The position numbers and the translations under genes are program-made. DNA of 64,000 nt, from positions 59,057,447 through 59,121,446 of the forward strand of contig NC_135783.1 of NCBI RefSeq assembly GCF_051106095.1, read 5' to 3'. The DNA comes from Pogona vitticeps (taxonomy: Eukaryota > Chordata > Lepidosauria > Squamata > Agamidae). Below the pieces are notes generated by a model that worked only from the letters and a program-made list of their open reading frames with translations, made no database searches and had not been told where the DNA came from. Numbering within the stretch: position 1 is the first letter of the stretch; each line of letters opens with the position of its first letter. Positions 63,588 to 64,000 of the stretch are shown piece by piece.

Positions 63588-64000
63588 TTGTCAAGAAAAG
63601 TTTGAAATGGAATGCTGCTGAGGTTCCACTGATCCTTGAAGGGAAGAGAGCATGGAAACAGGGCATTCCGATCTGGGAATGGCATCACCAGGGACTTCTT
63701 TTGGAGCTTGGGGAAATGTGCTGTGCTTCCTTTGTGTGGAAATGTTGCTTTTGGGAAGTACAACCCCCAGATTTCCTCATCTGGCATGCTGCCTGGCCAC
63801 CCTGGCTAAGGGATTCTGGGAAGCGTAGTGGCCCAAAGGAACATTTATAAGCTTTCCTGTTTCCATCATGAACCTTCTCTGCTGCGCTCAAGGAGTGCAT
63901 GAGTCATGGCTAGAACAGCCTACTCCCACATGCCTTACTGTCCAAGTGAAGGCCTCCTTGTGTGAGTTTATGTGGTGGTGTGTAGTAACTAGGTGCTAGC
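63588..64000. other. Window end, old repeat words only
   Basis: 63755-63840 contains tacaacccccagatttcc and gggattctgggaagcgtagt, the inverted pair of the old palindromic family. No gene is seen. Confidence 0.45.

Overview
The window is a stretch of squamate (lizard or snake) nuclear genome. The evidence is several BovB (RTE-clade) LINE copies, a Sauria SINE, L2- and CR1-group LINE fragments, a DIRS-type remnant, many tRNA-derived SINEs and very long, clean microsatellites, all in an AT-rich gene-poor background. I cannot name the genus from sequence alone.

Only one protein-coding gene is well supported: IRF2BP2 (interferon regulatory factor 2-binding protein 2), on the plus strand. It has two coding exons (9396-10437 and 11294-11988) separated by an 856-bp GT-AG intron. 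The spliced frame gives 578 residues, with an N-terminal Cys4 zinc finger and a C-terminal RING-type finger. A CpG-rich promoter/5' UTR precedes it and an AT-rich 3' UTR of about 2.9 kb follows, with a likely final poly(A) signal at 14838.

Layout: 1-4300 is AT-rich and holds microsatellites, a CR1 fragment and an inverted repeat with a trinucleotide loop. 4300-8300 is a CpG-enriched, repeat-poor region upstream of IRF2BP2 that looks regulatory. 8750-14870 is IRF2BP2. 14870-21200 is AT-rich intergenic sequence. 21250-22360 is a second strong CpG island with no recognisable coding gene; it could be an orphan promoter or an enhancer. From 22360 to 64000 is a gene desert with two Tc1/mariner-like MITEs, a solo-LTR-like fossil, four BovB copies with identifiable target-site duplications, L2-like LINE pieces, a DIRS remnant, a Sauria SINE, other tRNA-derived SINEs and many microsatellites.

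The most interesting items are: an 815-bp BovB derivative with both ends, a perfect 12-bp target duplication and an open frame joining the start of the endonuclease to the C-terminal tail; the orphan CpG island 7-10 kb past the gene; the CpG-rich domain upstream; an RFX X-box-like site in a repeat-poor segment near 52.08 kb; and homopolymer tracts in IRF2BP2 that I do not recall in the human protein. I found no convincing new multi-gene system.
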